The notes beneath the pieces were generated by a model, which worked only from the letters and a program-made list of their open reading frames with translations, was not told the DNA's origin and did not search any database. 60,110 nucleotides of DNA from Geoalkalibacter ferrihydriticus DSM 17813 (GTDB lineage: Bacteria; Desulfobacterota; Desulfuromonadia; Desulfuromonadales; Geoalkalibacteraceae): NCBI RefSeq assembly GCF_000820505.1, contig NZ_JWJD01000008.1, positions 65,536 through 125,645 of the forward strand, given 5' to 3'. Below, in pieces: positions 37,961-45,955 of the stretch. The stretch's first letter is position 1; each line of letters begins with the position of its first letter. Position numbers and translations under genes: made by a program.

Positions 37961-38482
37961 TTGGCTATAAAATATCGCATTCTTCTGGCGACCCTGGTCC
38001 TGGTGGTGCCCCTCGACCAACTGACCAAGATTTACATCGACCGTAATTTTGCCCTTTACGAGTCGGTGGTCGTCATCGAGAATTTTTTCCGTATCACCTA
38101 TGTGCGCAACCCCGGCGCTGCGTTCGGCATTCTCGCCGACAGCGCCATGCGCATTCCTTTCTTTATTTCCGTCGCCACGCTAGCCGCAATCGGCATTCTC
38201 TGGTATATTTCCCGCCTGGAACCGCAACGCCGCTGGCTGCCCTTAGCTCTGGCCCTGGTATTGGCCGGCGCCGTCGGCAACCTGATTGATCGCATTCGCC
38301 TCGGTGAAGTCATCGACTTCATTGATGTTCACTGGTACCAGTACCACTGGCCGGCATTCAATGTCGCCGATGCGGCCATCACTGCTGGGGTTGTGATGCT
38401 GCTCATCGACATGTGGCGCGAGGAAAGACAAAAGAAAACCAACGAAAGTTCCGATCAGCGCAGCGCCCAATCGCGGAAGTAG
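37961..38482 (+). CDS. lspA: lipoprotein signal peptidase II
   Basis: 173 aa, four membrane helices, with the catalytic Asp pair in GNLIDRIRLGEVIDFID and FNVADAAI and the N-terminal PLDQLTK motif. It removes signal peptides from diacylglyceryl-prolipoproteins in the inner membrane. The start is a TTG at 37961, with only a weak ribosome-binding site; no ATG lies near the N-terminus. The C-terminal tail is rich in polar residues. Confidence 0.95.
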   Translation: MAIKYRILLATLVLVVPLDQLTKIYIDRNFALYESVVVIENFFRITYVRNPGAAFGILADSAMRIPFFISVATLAAIGILWYISRLEPQRRWLPLALALVLAGAVGNLIDRIRLGEVIDFIDVHWYQYHWPAFNVADAAITAGVVMLLIDMWREERQKKTNESSDQRSAQSRK

Positions 38483-38509
38483 CCAGCGCCTGCCGCCCGG
38501 CGCATGAAC

Positions 38510-38538
38510 TTGACAGCACGGCGCCAGAAACTTAAGAT
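38510..38538 (+). promoter_or_regulatory. sigma-70-like promoter for the DksA-type gene
   Basis: TTGACA (38510-38515), 17-bp spacer, TAAGAT (38533-38538), 32 bp before the ATG. Confidence 0.6.
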
Positions 38539-38570
38539 ACCCTAATAACATAAATTGTGAGGGAATTGAC

Positions 38571-38927
38571 ATGGATGAAGGAAAAACCGAAGAGTTTCGC
38601 CAGATACTGCAAAATCAACTGAATGAACTGCTGCGCGAGGCGGGGAAGACCGTTTCGGAGATGACCACCGAAAAAGGCAATCTGCCCGACATTACCGATC
38701 TGGCCACGGTGGAGTCCGACCGCAATTTTGAATTGCGCATCCGTGACCGTGAGCGCAAGCTGATCAAAAAAATCCGCGAAGCCATCGAGCGCATCGACAG
38801 CGGCGAGTTCGGTGTCTGCGAAGGCTGCGAGGAAGAAATCGGTGAAGCCAGGCTGCGCGCGCGTCCAGTCACGACTCTGTGCATCGACTGCAAGACCGAG
38901 CAGGAACGTCAGGAAAAAATCGGCTGA
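38571..38927 (+). CDS. DksA/TraR-family zinc-finger regulator
   Basis: 118 aa. An N-terminal coiled-coil (to about residue 78) is followed by a C4 zinc finger, CEGC...CIDC, and GEARLRARP between them, the DksA pattern. These proteins enter the RNA polymerase secondary channel and modulate transcription with ppGpp. The acidic tip residues are in DLATVESDRN. A good promoter and GAGGG upstream suggest independent expression. Confidence 0.92.
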   Translation: MDEGKTEEFRQILQNQLNELLREAGKTVSEMTTEKGNLPDITDLATVESDRNFELRIRDRERKLIKKIREAIERIDSGEFGVCEGCEEEIGEARLRARPVTTLCIDCKTEQERQEKIG

Positions 38928-38969
38928 TTTACCGCGCGGTCGGGCGACCGGCCGCCACGAGGTAATGGC

Positions 38970-41255
38970 ATGGACGGTGAGACGAAGGATCTGCTGCACC
39001 GGATCCATCAGGTTCTTGACGAAACGGATATGGACTTTCCGCGCCAGGCCGTGGAGATCCTCAAGGTTCTCGCCTCCCGCCTGCCTATTTCCCAGGCCTC
39101 CCTCAGCCTTGTCGGGCTTAAGCGAAACAGTCCGCCGCAGGTGCTGCGTTCCTCCGGCACGGGGCCGCTAACTCCGGACTCGGCCGACATTCAGCCGGGA
39201 CCGGGCTGGCATCCCCTGCTTGATGGTGGTACCCTGGTGTTTCCCCTCAACCACGGCAGTCGTCTCCTGGGCCGCCTCGGCCTTCACGGCCTCTCCCATC
39301 CCGATGTTCTGGCCGCCTGGCAGAACGATCTGCGTCTGGTCTGCGCACAATTGATCTTTCTCGCCCTCAACGAACGCCGCCTCCAGCATGAACGCCGGCA
39401 AAACGCCCGTCTGCAATTTCTCACGGAAGTCAGCCGACGAATCAACCAGGCGCCCACCGTCCATCAGATGCTGGCCGAACTTCTCGGCGCCCTGGTGCGC
39501 CAGGGCAAGGCAGTGCTTGCCGCGGTCCATCCCCTTGGCGCGGACAGCGGCGTCCCTCTTCCGCAGGTCGAGATGGACGTCGACTATCGCTCGGCCCGCG
39601 CCTGCCTGCAACAACTCACCGCAGCCCTGCACGGCGAGGCCCAGGAACTGGGCCGCATCGTGCGACGCGATCACTTTGACCAAGAACCCTTCCAGCACCT
39701 GAGCCTGCCCTTTTCGACCCTGGCCCTGCCACTGGAGTTTCAAGGGCACAGACTCGGCACCCTGGTGGTCATTTTCAACAAAGACGCCGACACCCCCGCA
39801 CTGGTTTCCCCGGAAGGCGACCAACCCTTCTTCTGCGATCTCGCCGTGCAGGTCGCTGAGGCCTGGGGGCGCATTTCGGCCCTGCAGACCCTGGAGCGAG
39901 TCTCCCGCGAAAACGACCGCAAGCTGCGCGAGATTTCTTTTCTCTACCACATCTCTCGCGCCATGCACGGCACCCGCGGCCTCGACGAACTGGTCCATTT
40001 CATTCTCTCGGTCACCGTGCTGCCCGAAGGCCCCGGTTGCGAGCGCGCCATGCTTTTCATGATCAACGAACGCAGCCGCTTCCTCCAAGGCATGCTCGGC
40101 GTCACCCAGGAAAACGGCAAACATGCCTGGTTGCCGCAGATCTCCCAATACGACCTTTCGCAACCACTGGTGCCGCCAGAAATCCAGTTGGAGCAGAAAA
40201 AATGCGCCCTGAGCCGCCTGGTGCAACAACAGCGCCTGGCGCTGGACGATCCACACAGCGCCGTCGCCCGCGCGGCCCGCGAAGGACGCGTGGTCCTGGT
40301 GAAAGCCGGTGCGGAACAACACACGGGTATCGGCGATCTCAAACTCGGTACCTACATCTGCGTTCCACTGCGCGGCCGCGACCGTGTTTTAGCAGTTCTG
40401 GTCACCGACAACTGCACTCACGCACTGCACATCGACCAGATTGATCGTCGCTTCCTTGAGCTGTTCGCCAATCAGGCCGGGGTCGCCATGGAAAGCGCCA
40501 TGCTCGTGCAACAGATCAAAAACGCCCACCAGGAGTTGCGCGCCGCCCAGGAGAATCTCCTGCAAACGGAAAAGCTCGCCACGCTCGGCGAATTCGCCGC
40601 CTCGGTCGCTCATGAGCTGAAAAACCCCTTGGTATGCGTTGGCGGTTTTGCCCAGCGCCTGCTCAAACAGGTGCCCGAGAAAACGCGCGCCTGGGATTAT
40701 GCCGAGATCATCGCCCGCGAAGTACGCCGCGTCGAGGAGATGCTCAACAACATCCTCTCCTTTTCCAAACGGCGCATGATGTGCTTTGCCGAATGCAACA
40801 TCATCGAAGTCATCGGCTCGGCCCTCACCCTGCTCAGCCGGGAACTGACCGAGGCCGACATCACCATCGTGCAGCAGCTCGACCCTGACATCCCCCCCAT
40901 CGTCGGGGATCACACCCAACTGCGTCAGGTTCTCATCAATCTGTTCAGCAACTCCCGCGACGCCATGAGCGCCGGCGGAACCCTGACCGTGCGCGCCTAC
41001 CCTTCAACTCTGCGCGGCGACCCGGCAGTCACCGTCGAAGTCGCCGACACCGGGGGCGGCATCGCCCCCGAGGTGCTGCGCAACATCTTCAACCCCTTCT
41101 TCACCACCAAATCCGCCGGCACCGGCCTGGGCCTGCCCATCTCGCACCGCATCGTCGAGCATCACCGCGGCACGTTCTCCGTCGTCAACAACGAAAAAGG
41201 CGCCACCTTCACCCTGCAGCTCCCGCAAACCCGTCACCGCCATCTACCAGCTTGA
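38970..41255 (+). CDS. GAF-domain sensor histidine kinase (soluble)
   Basis: 761 aa without membrane segments. Two or three GAF-like regions occupy roughly residues 1-510, including [21 protein letters not shown] short coiled-coil ([14 protein letters not shown]) leads to HisKA with the phospho-acceptor His about residue 548 in [12 protein letters not shown] and the HATPase domain ([31 protein letters not shown]). It should sense a cytosolic signal, but no response regulator is adjacent. GAGGT lies seven bases before the ATG. The 42-bp gap suggests co-transcription with the DksA-type gene. Confidence 0.9.
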   Translation: MDGETKDLLHRIHQVLDETDMDFPRQAVEILKVLASRLPISQASLSLVGLKRNSPPQVLRSSGTGPLTPDSADIQPGPGWHPLLDGGTLVFPLNHGSRLLGRLGLHGLSHPDVLAAWQNDLRLVCAQLIFLALNERRLQHERRQNARLQFLTEVSRRINQAPTVHQMLAELLGALVRQGKAVLAAVHPLGADSGVPLPQVEMDVDYRSARACLQQLTAALHGEAQELGRIVRRDHFDQEPFQHLSLPFSTLALPLEFQGHRLGTLVVIFNKDADTPALVSPEGDQPFFCDLAVQVAEAWGRISALQTLERVSRENDRKLREISFLYHISRAMHGTRGLDELVHFILSVTVLPEGPGCERAMLFMINERSRFLQGMLGVTQENGKHAWLPQISQYDLSQPLVPPEIQLEQKKCALSRLVQQQRLALDDPHSAVARAAREGRVVLVKAGAEQHTGIGDLKLGTYICVPLRGRDRVLAVLVTDNCTHALHIDQIDRRFLELFANQAGVAMESAMLVQQIKNAHQELRAAQENLLQTEKLATLGEFAASVAHELKNPLVCVGGFAQRLLKQVPEKTRAWDYAEIIAREVRRVEEMLNNILSFSKRRMMCFAECNIIEVIGSALTLLSRELTEADITIVQQLDPDIPPIVGDHTQLRQVLINLFSNSRDAMSAGGTLTVRAYPSTLRGDPAVTVEVADTGGGIAPEVLRNIFNPFFTTKSAGTGLGLPISHRIVEHHRGTFSVVNNEKGATFTLQLPQTRHRHLPA

Positions 41256-41281
41256 CAAGCCTTCCCCCTTTTGGCTACATT
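41252..41281 (+). promoter_or_regulatory. promoter of tRNA-Ala
   Basis: TTGACA (41252-41257), 18-bp spacer, TACATT (41276-41281), 14 bp before the mature tRNA 5' end. Confidence 0.6.
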
Positions 41282-41295
41282 GAGCACACTTTTTC

Positions 41296-41371
41296 GGGGC
41301 TGTAGCTCAGCTGGGAGAGCGATGCGTTCGCAACGCATAGGCCAGGAGTTCGATCCTCCTCAGCTCCACCA
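41296..41371 (+). tRNA. tRNA-Ala, anticodon CGC
   Basis: 76 nt including an encoded CCA. Acceptor GGGGCTG pairs with CAGCTCC; the anticodon arm is ATGCG-TTCGCAA-CGCAT, giving anticodon CGC; the T arm is AGGAG-TTCGATC-CTCCT. All arms pair. Its 3' half is repeated at 43304-43351. Confidence 0.97.
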
Positions 41372-41379
41372 AATAAAAA

Positions 41380-41415
41380 CAGGCACTTACGATGCAATGC
41401 GTGAGTGCCTGTTTT
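41380..41415 (+). terminator. intrinsic terminator of tRNA-Ala
   Basis: 12-bp perfect arms CAGGCACTTACG / CGTGAGTGCCTG (41380-41391 and 41400-41411) followed by TTTT. A slightly decayed copy follows the tRNA remnant at about 43360. Confidence 0.85.
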
Positions 41416-41440
41416 GTTCGTTCCTACAGATTTCAGGTCG

Positions 41441-42019
41441 TTATTCCTGTTTTTCAAATCCCGCCACCCATTGATCGAGCTTCTCGCGAATGGCATCGTA
41501 GGTCTTGTAGCTGATATCCGGCAGCGATCCACCGAAAGCCTGGGCTGCCTCCTGAAAACCGCGCTCCACACCGGCAAGGATTTCATCGAGCTTGCTCGGA
41601 TCATTGCCCGCCAGGCCGATGGCGAAATCGACGATGCGCTGCGAAGTCTGATCGACACCGAAATAGCCGTCATCGGCAACCAGAGCCTGGGCCTCTTCGA
41701 GGGACAGATCTTCAATCCCCTTCTGCTCGCCATTGATAGAGAGGCTAAACGTCGCGCCCTGCTCTGTCAAAGTCTTGGCCACCAGATCACGCAGCAGCAT
41801 GAACTGCGGCGACATCTCGGCGCGCGTCGCTTCCGCCTTGTAGACATCGCCCGCCCGCTTTTCCCCACCCAGGGAAACCTTGTCGCCAGAACCTGCGGCA
41901 GAAGCACTTTCCAGTGTCTTCTCGCGCAATTTGTCGAGCTTGCCGCGGCCTGCTTCCTCGGCCTTTGCGGCAGCATTCTGCAAACCGGAAAATGGTGAAC
42001 TCTCGATTCCCTTGACCAT
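41441..42019 (-). CDS. DUF5610-like, flagellum-associated protein
   Basis: 192 aa, soluble. The N-terminus is Ala/Glu/Lys-rich and likely unstructured. The C-terminal half (YFGVDQTSQRIVDFAIGLAG and FGGSLPDISYKTYDAIREKL) fits the DUF5610-type domain as I remember it. Function is not known. The upstream sequence has a sigma-28-like promoter, so it probably belongs to the flagellar regulon, like flaG and flagellin 6 kb away. GGAGG lies before the ATG. Confidence 0.75.
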   Translation of the reverse strand: MVKGIESSPFSGLQNAAAKAEEAGRGKLDKLREKTLESASAAGSGDKVSLGGEKRAGDVYKAEATRAEMSPQFMLLRDLVAKTLTEQGATFSLSINGEQKGIEDLSLEEAQALVADDGYFGVDQTSQRIVDFAIGLAGNDPSKLDEILAGVERGFQEAAQAFGGSLPDISYKTYDAIREKLDQWVAGFEKQE

Positions 42020-42095
42020 AGTTTACCTCCGCATCCGTGCAAAATATACAGAATCGCCAACAGTTTCGAAACACAAGGGACAGATTCCCACTCAC

Positions 42096-42123
42096 TTATC
42101 GGCAGAGACAGGATAAATCCTTA
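42096..42123 (-). promoter_or_regulatory. sigma-28 (FliA)-like promoter
   Basis: On the minus strand TAAG, 16 nt, GCCGATAA (consensus TAAA-N15-GCCGATAA), about 77 bp upstream of the DUF5610-like gene. The -35 end overlaps the short stretch that is shared with the second copy of the 74-nt repeat. Confidence 0.6.
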
Positions 42124-42138
42124 GGAAAAAATCCGGGG

Positions 42139-42212
42139 CAATGCTCCATTTCCTGAGGGCAATTTCAGAAAAAACCACCCCCAAAATCAGATTTTTCCCG
42201 ATAGGCAAACGT
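42139..42212. repeat. 74-nt direct repeat, copy 1
   Basis: 73 of 74 bases are identical to 45118-45191, same orientation. An 11-base match (GATAAATCCTT) lies about 17 bases upstream of both copies. The two copies bracket 2.9 kb that contain the decayed and intact AbiE-type genes and the tRNA remnant. Confidence 0.95.
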
Positions 42213-42354
42213 CCAGAAAAAATATAAGGTTGTTTGCGTTTGCGGCACTTTGTTCGAGCTTGACGCGCGAGGAGGGGGGCTGCGTCTGAAGGCTTCGAAA
42301 AAGGTGGGAGGGGGAAGATTTCATCTAACCTGAAAGTTTGCCGTGATTGTATTG

Positions 42355-42391
42355 GGCCTGGCCGAAGTTATTCGGCCAGGCCATTTTTTTT
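42355..42391 (+). terminator. intrinsic terminator without an obvious gene
   Basis: 12-bp perfect stem GGCCTGGCCGAA / TTCGGCCAGGCC with a four-base loop and ATTTTTTTT after it. Nothing coding is recognised upstream on the plus strand (42213-42354), so it may end a lost gene or a small RNA. Confidence 0.8.
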
Positions 42392-42605
42392 CCGAGGGCG
42401 CCGGGAGCGCAAAAGTCCCGTCTCGAAAAGAGTCTGGCGGCACATTGTGCCCCTATTTCTGAGGTTTTTTCTTCAGGAGGGCCGTAACGATTCCGACCAG
42501 GCCGGCGCCCTGAACCCCCTGCCTGCTCTTTCCCAATGCCCGCGGTTCTCTTGAAACGATTCAGCAGGCAACCACCCACATGAATCGCGGCAGCACCCAG
42601 GTGGC

Positions 42606-42710
42606 CGTGAAAGCCATCGTCAACGCAGTACCGATGACCTCTGGCGCTATGCCAAGCTCTGCCGTGTAGCGAATGTCATGAGACCCTATCTGGAAGCGAT
42701 GAGCGCATGA
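42606..42710 (+). pseudogene. 3' remnant of an AbiEi-like antitoxin gene
   Basis: The frame ending at TGA 42708-42710 encodes STDDLWRYAKLCRVANVM followed by RPYLEAMSA, which resembles the C-terminal end of antitoxin-type regulators preceding AbiEii-type nucleotidyltransferases. No start codon or N-terminal domain is found upstream. The stop overlaps the next ATG as ATGA, the usual arrangement for this type of pair. Confidence 0.55.
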
Positions 42711-43169
42711 AAGATCGGAAAAATAACATGGCGGCTTCGGTGCGCCAGCGGCTGCTGAACCGGGCGCGGGAGCGTCGGGAGGACTTCGGCCTTCTGCTCA
42801 CCCGCTTCGGGACCGAGCGCCTGCTCTACCGTCTGGGGGAGTCCGAATACAGCGGCGCCTTCATTCTCAAGGGGGCGATGCTCTTTCCCCTCTGGGGCTT
42901 GGACGAGCACCGACCGACCCGCGATGCCGACCTGCTCGGGTTCGGCGAGAGCACCGAGGCGCATCTGGCAGAGGTCTTTCGGGACGTCTGCCGGGTGGAG
43001 GTGGCGGGCATTCCTCGGGCGAAACGGTCTGGAAGGGGAGGGGACGACCTTCGAGAATGTGGCCGGCGCCATCGAGGTTTTCCTGATGCCGGTCTGCTTC
43101 GCCATTCACGCAGGGAACGGGTTTGCGAAGACTTGGCAGAGGGGCTGGCAGGGGGCGCGCCACCTTTGA
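42707..43169 (+). pseudogene. AbiEii-type nucleotidyltransferase toxin with internal deletion and frameshift
   Basis: The N-terminal ~95 codons are family-like: FGLLLTRFGTERLLYRLG, FILKGAMLFPLW, then HRPTRDADLLGFGE with the G/K and DxD-type active-site elements. At about 42996 the continuing frame turns to nonsense, while a different frame reads WRAFLGRNGLEGE and AIEVFLMPVCFAI, the typical C-terminal end of the same family. The central part (around 150 residues) is missing. The gene is therefore broken by an internal deletion that also changed frame. Confidence 0.7.
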
Positions 43170-43303
43170 AAATTCCAGAGGAGCCGCCGCTGTGACTAAC
43201 AATGTGACTACGATAAGTAACAACAATGTCACTTTTTACCCAAGTACCTGGACTAACAAGTGTGAAAAGATAACACGATTTTCAGTTTTTCGGGTCTTCA
43301 TGA

Positions 43304-43351
43304 GCGTTCGCAACGCATAGGTCGGCGGTTCGATCCCGCTCAGCTCCACCA
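43304..43351 (+). repeat. 3' half of a tRNA-Ala gene (att-site-like remnant)
   Basis: It runs from the anticodon loop to CCA: the first 18 bases are identical to tRNA-Ala 41296-41371. The T arm differs but still pairs (GGCGG / CCGCT instead of AGGAG / CTCCT), and the acceptor 3' strand and following terminator hairpin are shared. No 5' half is present. Confidence 0.85.
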
Positions 43352-43488
43352 AATAAAAACAGACACTTACGCTGCAATACGTGAGTGCCTGTTTCTGTTT
43401 TGAGTCGCCCTTTTTCGTTTGGAACCGGCCATCGTAATTGTCGCAGAACAGGCACTTTGAGTCGATGCTTGAAATTTTGTTCTTTAAA

Positions 43489-43523
43489 GCGTAGTATGTC
43501 TACAAATTCTCGACATACTACGC
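43489..43523. promoter_or_regulatory. perfect 12-bp inverted repeat, probable AbiEi operator
   Basis: Arms GCGTAGTATGTC and GACATACTACGC are perfectly complementary and separated by 11 bp. The repeat ends 30 bp before the abiEi ATG, where the promoter should be. Negative autoregulation through inverted repeats is established for AbiEi antitoxins; the assignment here is by position. Confidence 0.6.
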
Positions 43524-43553
43524 AAGAATAATCACATTTTGTATCGTGACACC

Positions 43554-44201
43554 ATGAACGAAGACCTGCGTCAAGCCATCCCGTTCGAGGAATTCGACTA
43601 CCAGGCACTGATGGGAGCCCTGGCCGACTACGCCCGGCCCCGGGACAAGGTGACCGATCTGCTGGCCAGGGGAAACATCGTCCGAATCAAGAAGGGCTTG
43701 TACATCTTCGGGGAGAAGTGGCGCCGCAAGCCCTACTCCCGAGAGATCCTCGCCAATCTCCTCTACGGCCCCTCCTGCGTATCTCTCGACTACGCCCTGC
43801 ACTATCATGGCCTTATCCCGGAGCGGGTCGAGGCGCTCACTTCGGTGACGCCAAAGCGCGGCGCCCGCTTCAGCACCCCCGTCGGCCTCTTTCTCTACAG
43901 CAGCGTCCCCGAGGCCGGCTTCTCCGTGGGACTTTGCAGGGTCGAGTTGGAGGACGGCAGGGCCTTCCTGATCGCCGCACCGGAGAAGGCCCTGGCGGAC
44001 AAGCTCAAGCAGGGGCGGGGCCTGGGGATCAGGAGCCAGAAGGAGTGCCTGGCATATCTGGTGGATGATCTGCGGATTGAGGCGGCGACGCTGGGTGGCC
44101 TAGATACCGGGTTGCTCGACGCACTCGCCCAAGCCTACCGCTCCCCGCGCGTGGCCCTGCTGGCTAAACTGGTGCGGCGGCTGGTCAGGGGGAAGAGATA
44201 G
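43554..44201 (+). CDS. AbiEi-family antitoxin (type IV TA)
   Basis: 215 aa. A winged-helix-like N-terminus (VTDLLARGNIVRIKKGLYIFG) is followed by the antitoxin domain with SCVSLDYALHYHGLIPE and FLIAAPEKALADKL. In AbiE systems this protein represses the operon and neutralises the AbiEii toxin without forming a stable complex. ATG 43554 was preferred over an in-frame TTG five codons upstream; neither has a good ribosome-binding site. The toxin gene begins 3 bp after the stop. Confidence 0.85.
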   Translation: MNEDLRQAIPFEEFDYQALMGALADYARPRDKVTDLLARGNIVRIKKGLYIFGEKWRRKPYSREILANLLYGPSCVSLDYALHYHGLIPERVEALTSVTPKRGARFSTPVGLFLYSSVPEAGFSVGLCRVELEDGRAFLIAAPEKALADKLKQGRGLGIRSQKECLAYLVDDLRIEAATLGGLDTGLLDALAQAYRSPRVALLAKLVRRLVRGKR

Positions 44202-44204
44202 CCC

Positions 44205-45071
44205 ATGCGCGAAGCCGTATTCGAAATGCTGGCCCGTTACGACTGCCAGCGGGTGGAAGACACCACCCGGGCCCTGCGGGAGATCCTCCAGGAGCTGGCC
44301 CTGCTCGGATTGTGGCGGGCCAAGTTCTTCGAGAAGGCCGCTTTCTACGGCGGCACCGCCCTGCGCATTCTCTACGGTCTCGATCGTTTCTCAGAGGACC
44401 TCGACTTTTCCCTCCTCCAGCCGATGCCCGGCTTCGAGCTGGAGCGCTACAGCAGTGCGCTGGAACGGGAACTGGCGGCCTTCGGCTTCGAAGTGCGGGT
44501 TGAGCAGAAGGGAAAAGCGGTCGAGACGGCTGTGCAGTCGGCCTTCCTGAAGGCGAACACGGCCAACGAGCTGCTGGTCATCCAGGCCGGCGACCACATC
44601 CGGCGGCAGATCCCCGCAGGCCAGCTCACCCGGATCAAGATTGAGGTCGACACCGATCCCCCGCCCGGGTTCTCCACGGAGAACCGGTTCCTGCTGTTGC
44701 CGATCCCCTTCAGCGTCCGCAGCTATCGGCTCCCCGATCTGTTCGCCGGCAAGATGCACGCGATACTTTGTCGCCGCTGGAAGAACCGGGTGAAGGGGCG
44801 CGATTGGTACGACCTGGTGTGGTACTGCGCCCGCCATCCCGAGCTGCACTTGGCGCACCTCGAGCAGCGGATGCGCCAGAGCAACCATTGGAAAGGCGAG
44901 AAGAAGATAGGCCCGGACGACTTCCAGGACCTGGCCGACGAAGCGATCAGCCGCCTTGATGTCGATCAGGCCCGCGGGGAGGTCCTGCCCTTCGTCCGGG
45001 ATCCCGAGGCGCTTGAGATCTGGTCGCGGGACTTCTTCCTCGACGTGCTCCGCCGGATTCAGTTCGTGTAG
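44205..45071 (+). CDS. AbiEii/AbiGii-family nucleotidyltransferase toxin
   Basis: 288 aa. The nucleotidyltransferase motif is FYGGTALRILYGL followed by SEDLDFSLL (GG-x-DxD type). Further conserved parts are KIEVDTDPP and the C-terminal KMHAILCRRWKNRVKGRDWYDL, all intact. Such toxins add nucleotides or phosphate to RNA targets; the target here is unknown. It probably acts as phage-abortive-infection or plasmid-type addiction module with the AbiEi gene directly upstream. Confidence 0.9.
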   Translation: MREAVFEMLARYDCQRVEDTTRALREILQELALLGLWRAKFFEKAAFYGGTALRILYGLDRFSEDLDFSLLQPMPGFELERYSSALERELAAFGFEVRVEQKGKAVETAVQSAFLKANTANELLVIQAGDHIRRQIPAGQLTRIKIEVDTDPPPGFSTENRFLLLPIPFSVRSYRLPDLFAGKMHAILCRRWKNRVKGRDWYDLVWYCARHPELHLAHLEQRMRQSNHWKGEKKIGPDDFQDLADEAISRLDVDQARGEVLPFVRDPEALEIWSRDFFLDVLRRIQFV

Positions 45072-45117
45072 TAGACGCCCGGCAGCCCCACGATAAATCC
45101 TTGAAGAAGACTTTAGA

Positions 45118-45191
45118 CAATGCTCCATTTCCTGAGGGCAATTTCAGAAAAAACCACCCCCAAAATCAGATTTTTCCCGATAGGCAAGCGT
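45118..45191. repeat. 74-nt direct repeat, copy 2
   Basis: Copy of 42139-42212 with one difference. It supplies the ATG and first 23 codons of the following HEPN-type reading frame. Confidence 0.95.
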
Positions 45192-45470
45192 GAGTTGGCT
45201 TGGAATGTCTTGAAGGATTACCTGGAAGAAATGGGCATCTCGGGGATTATCGGCTCCAAGGGCGCAACCCTGGAGGCCTTTCAGAACGGCCTGATTGAGG
45301 ACGGCGAAGCCTGGATGGAGATGATCAGGGCACGCATTCTCAGCCCGCACACCTACAATCCACAGACCGCTGAAAAAATCGTCGGAGACATCCTGACAAG
45401 CTTTTATCCCGCCTTTGAGCAGTTGGCCCAAAAGCTTCCCACTCTGGCGGAATCGTCCGGGAACAATTGA
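45120..45470 (+). pseudogene. HEPN (HI0074-like) protein, N-terminus replaced by repeat sequence
   Basis: 116-aa frame. Residues from about 25 (ELAWNVLKDYLEEMGISG, EAFQNGLIEDGEAWMEMI, SHTYN-like SPHTYNPQTAEKI) match HI0074/HEPN partner proteins of minimal nucleotidyltransferases. The first 23 residues (MLHFLRAIS...) come entirely from the 74-nt repeat, also present at 42139 where no HEPN gene follows. The usual first helix is missing. The product may be unstable or altered; the downstream MNT gene is intact and overlaps its stop. Confidence 0.65.
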
Positions 45471-45775
45471 TGCGCTACGGACTGAAGGAGCAAACCATCG
45501 AGCGCATCTGCACGGTTCTGGCGCAACACCCTGCCGTTAAAAAAGCGGTACTCTTCGGCTCACGGGCCAAGGGCAATTTCAAGCCCGGCTCGGATATCGA
45601 TCTGACGCTTTTTGGTCCATCCCTTACGTCACGAAATCTCACCGTCATCGCCGACGAACTCGACGATCTGCTGCTGCCTTACAAAATCGATCTCTCATTG
45701 TACGCGCACCTCGATCATGAGGAGCTGCGTAATCATATCGACCGGGTGGGTGTGGTTTTTTATCGGCGCAGCTAA
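45470..45775 (+). CDS. mntA: minimal nucleotidyltransferase (MNT) of a HEPN/MNT pair
   Basis: 101 aa. Active-site motif AVLFGSRAKGNFKPGSDID gives GSx10DxD; the third acidic residue is likely the Asp in YKIDLSLY. In HEPN/MNT systems the MNT protein adenylylates the HEPN toxin and so neutralises it. ATG 45470 overlaps the stop of the preceding HEPN frame (TGATG). Its HEPN partner is chimeric. Confidence 0.85.
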   Translation: MRYGLKEQTIERICTVLAQHPAVKKAVLFGSRAKGNFKPGSDIDLTLFGPSLTSRNLTVIADELDDLLLPYKIDLSLYAHLDHEELRNHIDRVGVVFYRRS

Positions 45776-45955
45776 CGCCAAAAAACACCTAAAGACCTTA
45801 TGAACAGGGATAAAAAATAGAATGTCCACTCTGGGGTGCACAGACATTTACCTACCGCATCAATAATCGTTTCCCACGCAGGAGGAGTGATTCCTGTTTG
45901 CCCGACCTTGGGCATTTCGCTATACTTCTGAAAAATTCAACAAGAAGGTTCTATC

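Noticed and set aside
41275-41733. Minus-strand frame across tRNA-Ala and its terminator
   Set aside because: The peptide is a reading of the tRNA antisense strand (a common false protein); the same false peptide appears at the tRNA remnant 43282-43608.
42141-42225. 27-codon frame in copy 1 of the 74-nt repeat as a small protein
   Set aside because: The same codons form the artificial N-terminus of the HEPN frame in copy 2, and there is no ribosome-binding site in copy 1.
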